In this document: positions 7,090 through 10,430 of the stretch, piece after piece | Numbering within the stretch: position 1 is the stretch's first letter | Layout: the number at the start of each line of letters is the position of its first letter | DNA from: Mailhella sp. | GTDB lineage: Bacteria; Desulfobacterota; Desulfovibrionia; Desulfovibrionales; Desulfovibrionaceae | Assembly: GCA_017411945.1 (NCBI GenBank) | Contig: JAFQPD010000164.1 | Location: 1-10,430, forward strand | Direction of reading: 5' to 3' | Length of the DNA stretch: 10,430 nucleotides | Translations under genes and position numbers: made by a program | Notes under the pieces: model-generated | Database searches by the model: none | What the model was told of the DNA's origin: nothing | The model's input: the letters and a program-made list of their open reading frames with translations, nothing else

Positions 7090-7115
7090 GGGGGCCGGGC
7101 ACGTTTCCGGCTCCC
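7090..7115 (+). other. Intercistronic hairpin without a U-tract
   Basis: GGGGGCCGG (7090-7098) pairs with CCGGCTCCC (7107-7115), including one G-U pair, across an 8-base loop. GCCCTCTTC follows, with no T-run, so read-through is likely. It separates the D-lactate and L-lactate dehydrogenase modules and could stabilise the 3' end of the upstream part of the message. Confidence 0.5.
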
Positions 7116-7162
7116 GCCCTCTTCACAACGCAACTCTGGCGTTCCCCCGCCAAGGAGTAACG

Positions 7163-7780
7163 ATGTCCCTCGTTGAAGTCCTGAGAAAAAAGGCTCCCGG
7201 CGTTCCTACTACTCTTTATGAGGCCAAGGATTTCGCCGATGCCATGCAGTACGCTGTGGACGTGACTCTTAAGAAGCGCGCCTGCGAAATGCTCATGCCC
7301 GTTGCCGGCGAGCAGTACGGCCCCGAAAGTGAAAACGGCATCCCCACCCAGCTCGTTCGCAAGCTCGCTGTCCCCGGCCTGAACGATGAAGAATTCGCCG
7401 CCCTCGAAGCCAAGGCTGAAGGCACCGGCATCCAGCTGCTCCGCTCCGGCCTCCGCAGCCATCTGGGCGGCTTCGATACCAGCATCACCTGGGCCGACGC
7501 TCTCATCGTCGATTCCGTGACCTGTATCGTCAATTCCAACAGTGAAGAAGTGCGCCTCGGCTCCATGATCGCTGAGCTCTCCATCATGCTGGTCAAGAAG
7601 TCTACCCTGATCGACCGCCTCGAAAGCTCTGCTCCCCTCATGGTCGACCTGATGACCCGCGGCGGAGCTTCCTACACCGCCATGATCACCGGCCCCAGCC
7701 GTACTGCCGACATCGAACGCGTGGGCGCCCTCGGCGTGCACGGCCCCCTCGAACTCCATATCGTGCTGCTGGAGGACTAA
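7163..7780 (+). CDS. lutC: LUD-domain protein LutC/LldG, L-lactate dehydrogenase subunit
   Basis: This 205-residue protein is a single LUD domain. The family hallmark is near the C-terminus: ITGPSRTADIE (175-185) followed by GVHGP (191-195) and the final LELHIVLL strand. LutC/LldG is one of three components of the flavin-independent L-lactate dehydrogenase, known as LutABC in Bacillus and LldEFG in Shewanella; it contains no metal-binding cysteine motif. The start ATG at 7163 has AAGGAG at 7152-7157. An in-frame ATG at 7049 lies inside the preceding gene and has no comparable site, so it was rejected. The stop is 3 bases before the start of the LutB-LutA fusion, and the last codons carry that gene's ribosome binding site, so the two are translationally linked. 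E. coli LldG (YkgG) is slightly longer at about 230 residues. Confidence 0.92.
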   Translation: MSLVEVLRKKAPGVPTTLYEAKDFADAMQYAVDVTLKKRACEMLMPVAGEQYGPESENGIPTQLVRKLAVPGLNDEEFAALEAKAEGTGIQLLRSGLRSHLGGFDTSITWADALIVDSVTCIVNSNSEEVRLGSMIAELSIMLVKKSTLIDRLESSAPLMVDLMTRGGASYTAMITGPSRTADIERVGALGVHGPLELHIVLLED

Positions 7781-7783
7781 GAC

Positions 7784-9934
7784 ATGGCCGAACACAAGAA
7801 TATGAAGGAATACCATGGTCAGATCCAGGAAGCCCTGGACGACAAGTTCCTCCGCAAAACTCTGGACAAGTTCGCTGTTGACTACAAGGCCAACCGCGCC
7901 CGTATTTTCCAGGGCTGGGACGTGCCCGAGCTGATCAAGGACGTTGCCGACATCAAGGACAACGCCGCTCAGCACATGATGGAGCTCTACGAGCAGTTCA
8001 AGGCCGAAGCTGAAAAGCGCGGCGTCCATGTCCACCTCGCCGCCGACGCCGCTGAAGCCAACCGCATCATCGCCCGCATCGGCAAGGACAACAACTGCAA
8101 GACCATCATCAAGTCCAAGTCCATGACCGCCGAAGAAACCCATCTCAACCCTGCGCTTGAGAAGGAAGGCTTCCGCGTGGTCGAGACCGACCTCGGCGAA
8201 TGGATCATCCAGAACCGCAACGAAGGTCCTTCTCACATGGTCATGCCCGCCATCCACCTGTCCCGCTATCAGGTGGCCGATCTCTTCACCGAGATCACCA
8301 AGAAGCAGCAGGACCGTGAAGACATCCAGAAGATGGTCAAGGTCGCCCGTAAGGAACTGCGCGCTGAATACGTCAACGCCGACATGGGCATCTCCGGCGC
8401 CAACTTCGCCGTTGCCGAAACCGGCGTCATCGGCACCGTGACCAACGAAGGCAACCTCCGCCTCGTGACCACCCTGCCCCGCGTGCACGTCGTGCTCGCC
8501 GGCCTCGAAAAGCTCATCCCCACCGTTGCCGACGCTCTGCGCTGCATCCAGGTGCTGCCCCGTAACGCCACCGCCCAGGCCATCACTTCCTATGTGACTT
8601 GGATCGCCGGCGCCAACGAGTGCCAGCCCGGCCCCGACGGCAAGAAGGAAATGCACATCGTCTTCCTCGACAACGGCCGTACCAAGATTGTGAAGGATCC
8701 TGCCTTCAAGGACATCCTCCGCTGCGTGCGCTGCGGCGCCTGCGCCAACGTCTGCCCCGTGTACCGCCTCGTTGGCGGCCACAAGATGGGCTATGTGTAC
8801 ATCGGTGCCGTGGGCCTCGCCCTCACCTACCTGTACCACGGTGCCGATAAGGCCCGCTCCCTCGTGCAGAACTGCATCGGCTGCGAATCCTGCAACAATG
8901 TCTGCTCCGCCGGCATCGACCTCGCCGGCATCATCCGCGACATCCGCGCCCGCCTCATCAAGGACGAAGGCAACAATCCCGCCGGCGGCGTGATGAGCCT
9001 CGTGATGAAGGACCGCAACCGCTTCCACAACCTGCTGAAGTTCGTGAAGTTCTCCCAGGCTCCCGTCACCACCAAGGGCGGCCGCTTCATCCGCCACCTG
9101 CCCACCATCCTCACCGGTGGCGACCAGACCTTCCGTCAGCTTCCCGCCCTGGCTCCCAAGTCCTTCCGCCAGCTCTTCAAGACTGTCGTGAAGAACCCCG
9201 CCCAGCCCAAGTACACCGTGGGCCTCTTCTCCGGCTGCGCTCAGGACTTCATCTATCCTGAACAGCTCGTGGCCGGTGTGCGCGTGCTCAACAAGCTCGG
9301 CGTGGCCGTGGAATTCCCCGAAGTCCAGTCCTGCTGCGGCCTGCCTCTGGAAATGATGGGCCAGCGCGAAGCCAGCCTTGAAGTCTCCGCCCAGAACGTG
9401 CAGGGCTTCGATGCCGGCAAGTACAACGCCGTCATCACCCTCTGCGCCTCCTGCGCCGGTCATCTCCAGCACAGCTACCCCGCTCTGCTGAAGGGCACCG
9501 AAACCGAGTTCGCCGCCAATGTCTTCGCCAAGAAGGTGATGAACTTCTCCGACTTCATTGCCAAGAACTTCGACCTCAAGCCCGAAGACTTCAAGCCCAC
9601 CACCGACAAGGTGTGCTACCATTCCCCCTGCCATATGCGTAACAACGGCATCGTCGATGAGCCGCGTGAACTGCTGAAGCTGGCCGCCACCTACACCCCC
9701 GCCGTGGAAGAAGACACCTGCTGCGGCTTCGGCGGTACCTTCTCCATCAAGTTCCCCGAACTCGCTGCCGAAATGGGCCGCAAGAAGATCGAGAATGGCG
9801 AAGCCTCCGGTGCCGATGTCATGGTCACCGACTGCCCCGGCTGCGTCATGCAGCTCCGCGGCGTTGCCACTGCCAAGGATTCCGCCCTCAAGGTGGAACA
9901 CATGGCCGAACTGCTCGCCCGCACCATGAAGTAA
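7784..9934 (+). CDS. L-lactate dehydrogenase iron-sulfur protein, LutB-LutA (LldF-LldE) fusion
   Basis: The 716-residue protein joins two subunits that are separate in Bacillus and Shewanella. Residues about 60-300 are a LUD domain like that of LutB/LldF, with MGISGANFAVAETG (201-214), TNEGN (220-224) and the motif PRVHVVLAGLEKLIP (232-246). Residues about 305-385 hold two 4Fe-4S motifs, C314xxC317xxC320xxxC324P and C364xxC367xxC370xxxC374; the second ends in CS rather than CP. Residues about 478-700 hold two CCG domains like LutA/LldE: Cys485, Cys517-Cys518, Cys554/Cys557, then Cys616, Cys646-Cys647, Cys684/Cys687. With LutC it should oxidise L-lactate to pyruvate. GGAGG at 7771-7775 is 8 bases before the ATG. 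A protein of very similar size and order is known in the D. vulgaris lactate operon (from memory). No membrane segment is evident. Confidence 0.93.
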   Translation: MAEHKNMKEYHGQIQEALDDKFLRKTLDKFAVDYKANRARIFQGWDVPELIKDVADIKDNAAQHMMELYEQFKAEAEKRGVHVHLAADAAEANRIIARIGKDNNCKTIIKSKSMTAEETHLNPALEKEGFRVVETDLGEWIIQNRNEGPSHMVMPAIHLSRYQVADLFTEITKKQQDREDIQKMVKVARKELRAEYVNADMGISGANFAVAETGVIGTVTNEGNLRLVTTLPRVHVVLAGLEKLIPTVADALRCIQVLPRNATAQAITSYVTWIAGANECQPGPDGKKEMHIVFLDNGRTKIVKDPAFKDILRCVRCGACANVCPVYRLVGGHKMGYVYIGAVGLALTYLYHGADKARSLVQNCIGCESCNNVCSAGIDLAGIIRDIRARLIKDEGNNPAGGVMSLVMKDRNRFHNLLKFVKFSQAPVTTKGGRFIRHLPTILTGGDQTFRQLPALAPKSFRQLFKTVVKNPAQPKYTVGLFSGCAQDFIYPEQLVAGVRVLNKLGVAVEFPEVQSCCGLPLEMMGQREASLEVSAQNVQGFDAGKYNAVITLCASCAGHLQHSYPALLKGTETEFAANVFAKKVMNFSDFIAKNFDLKPEDFKPTTDKVCYHSPCHMRNNGIVDEPRELLKLAATYTPAVEEDTCCGFGGTFSIKFPELAAEMGRKKIENGEASGADVMVTDCPGCVMQLRGVATAKDSALKVEHMAELLARTMK

Positions 9935-9942
9935 ATCAGCCT

Positions 9943-9964
9943 GCCCCGCTCGAAAGGGCGGGGC
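9943..9964 (+). other. Intercistronic hairpin with GAAA tetraloop, no U-tract
   Basis: GCCCCGCTC (9943-9951) and GGGCGGGGC (9956-9964) form a 9-bp stem with one G-U pair, closed by the GNRA-type loop GAAA. It lies 8 bases after the stop of the LutB-LutA fusion. The following bases are GCGCTGG, so it is not a standard terminator. It may protect the upstream message or act as a partial terminator before the permease. Confidence 0.6.
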
Positions 9965-9980
9965 GCGCTGGAATGCTTAG

Positions 9981-9998
9981 GCCGCTCTCAGAAGCGGC
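9981..9998 (+). other. Second leader hairpin before the permease gene
   Basis: GCCGCT (9981-9986) pairs with AGCGGC (9993-9998) across a 6-base loop, with no T-run. It is the second of at least three structures in the 196-base gap. Confidence 0.4.
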
Positions 9999-10011
9999 AC
10001 ATCCCCTTCAG

Positions 10012-10046
10012 CTCGGCTTTCCCGAGAGGAGCATGGAGGGGAGCCG
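10012..10046 (+). other. Alternative pairings in the permease leader
   Basis: CTCGG (10012-10016) can pair with CCGAG (10022-10026). Alternatively CGGCT (10014-10018) can pair with AGCCG (10042-10046), extended by TTCC with GGGG. The two folds exclude each other. The larger one places a GAGAGGAG sequence (10024-10031) and an ATG (10033) in its loop. This was derived by eye without energy calculation. Confidence 0.25.
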
Positions 10047-10130
10047 GAATTGCCCGGCATATCGTCTAGGTGATAAGCATCCGCTTACATACAGTCCTGT
10101 CCCGTTTACCTTCTTACCGAGGAGACTTCT

Positions 10131-10430
10131 ATGTCTATCGAACTGCTTGCTCTGCTTGCGTTCCTGCCCCTCCTTGCGGCTCTGGTCATGATGGCCGGCC
10201 TTCGCTGGCCTTCCACCCGTGCCATGCCCATCGCCTGGGCCATCGGCGCCATCCTTGCCCTCGCTGTGTGGAAACTTCCCGTTATCCGCGTGGTCGCCCT
10301 CACCCTTGAAGGCTTCATCACTGCCGCCGGCGTGCTGATCATCGTGTTCGGTGCCCTGCTCATCTACTACACCCTCACCTACTCCGGCGCCATGGAAACC
10401 ATCCAGGCCGGCATGAAGAAAATCACTCCC
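10131..10430 (+). CDS. lctP: LctP-family L-lactate permease, N-terminal part (cut by window end)
   Basis: The frame is open for exactly 100 codons to the end of the window. It begins MSIELLALLAFLPLLAA and shows three hydrophobic segments at about residues 4-24, 30-47 and 60-83. The pattern W-x-x-x-LPV (about 47-51), a conserved GF, a long hydrophobic segment ending YY-TLTYSGA, and then a MKKITP motif lines up with E. coli LldP (the part ending FDIIRSSILSITP). Full members have about 550 residues and 12-14 membrane helices, and import lactate with protons. GAGGAG at 10119-10124 is 6 bases before the ATG. Position after the lactate dehydrogenase genes supports lactate as the substrate and rules out a generic transporter. 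Most of the protein lies beyond the window. Confidence 0.9.
   Translation, partial: MSIELLALLAFLPLLAALVMMAGLRWPSTRAMPIAWAIGAILALAVWKLPVIRVVALTLEGFITAAGVLIIVFGALLIYYTLTYSGAMETIQAGMKKITP

Noticed and set aside
7049..7162. Upstream in-frame start for LutC inside the preceding gene
   Set aside because: It would add 38 residues with no family likeness, and the ATG at 7163 has a well-placed AAGGAG.
7073..9901. Stop-free 942-codon frame on the minus strand opposite the LutC and LutB-LutA genes
   Set aside because: It is in register with the sense codons. Scarcity of TTA, CTA and TCA in biased genes removes antisense stops, and the two sense genes share a frame. The translated product is Gly/His/Val-rich with no recognisable domain and no own ribosome site.
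10040..10053. GG-N10-GC spacing before the permease resembling a sigma-54 element
   Set aside because: Only GG and TTGC match; the surrounding sequence is a G-rich run where such spacing is likely by chance.

Overview
The window looks like chromosomal DNA of a lactate-oxidising, sulfate- or sulfite-reducing member of the Desulfovibrionaceae (Desulfovibrio, Bilophila or Mailhella type). The evidence is a GC-rich, all-plus-strand layout and a lactate-oxidation gene set whose membership matches the organic-acid oxidation operon of Desulfovibrio vulgaris (recalled, not searched). No mobile element, CRISPR array, tRNA or rRNA was seen.

Layout. Positions 1-22 hold a perfect hairpin, probably the end of an upstream gene. 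Three unrelated genes follow, each closed by its own terminator: a HerA/YjgR-type ATPase (66-1679, terminator 1699-1727), an M24 Xaa-Pro aminopeptidase-like protein (1737-2813, terminator 2861-2887), and a membrane-anchored protein resembling DUF2333 (2917-3831, terminator 3886-3918). Next is an AT-rich control region of about 460 bases (3919-4381). It holds a candidate sigma-54 promoter, two candidate sigma-70 promoters, several palindromes and a GC-rich structured island.

The lactate operon fills the rest. A GlcD-type FAD dehydrogenase (4382-5767) and a double-CCG iron-sulfur subunit (5770-7080) form a D-lactate (2-hydroxyacid) dehydrogenase. A LutC/LldG protein (7163-7780) and a LutB-LutA (LldF-LldE) fusion (7784-9934) form the non-flavin L-lactate dehydrogenase. 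A LctP-family lactate permease starts at 10131 and runs off the end. Together they would import lactate and oxidise both stereoisomers to pyruvate; the electron acceptor is not visible here. Hairpins without U-tracts sit in the two larger intercistronic gaps, and the permease has a structured 196-base leader.

No wholly new system is evident. The most useful leads are the layered promoter region, the structured permease leader and the compact operon without pta/ackA between the two dehydrogenase modules.
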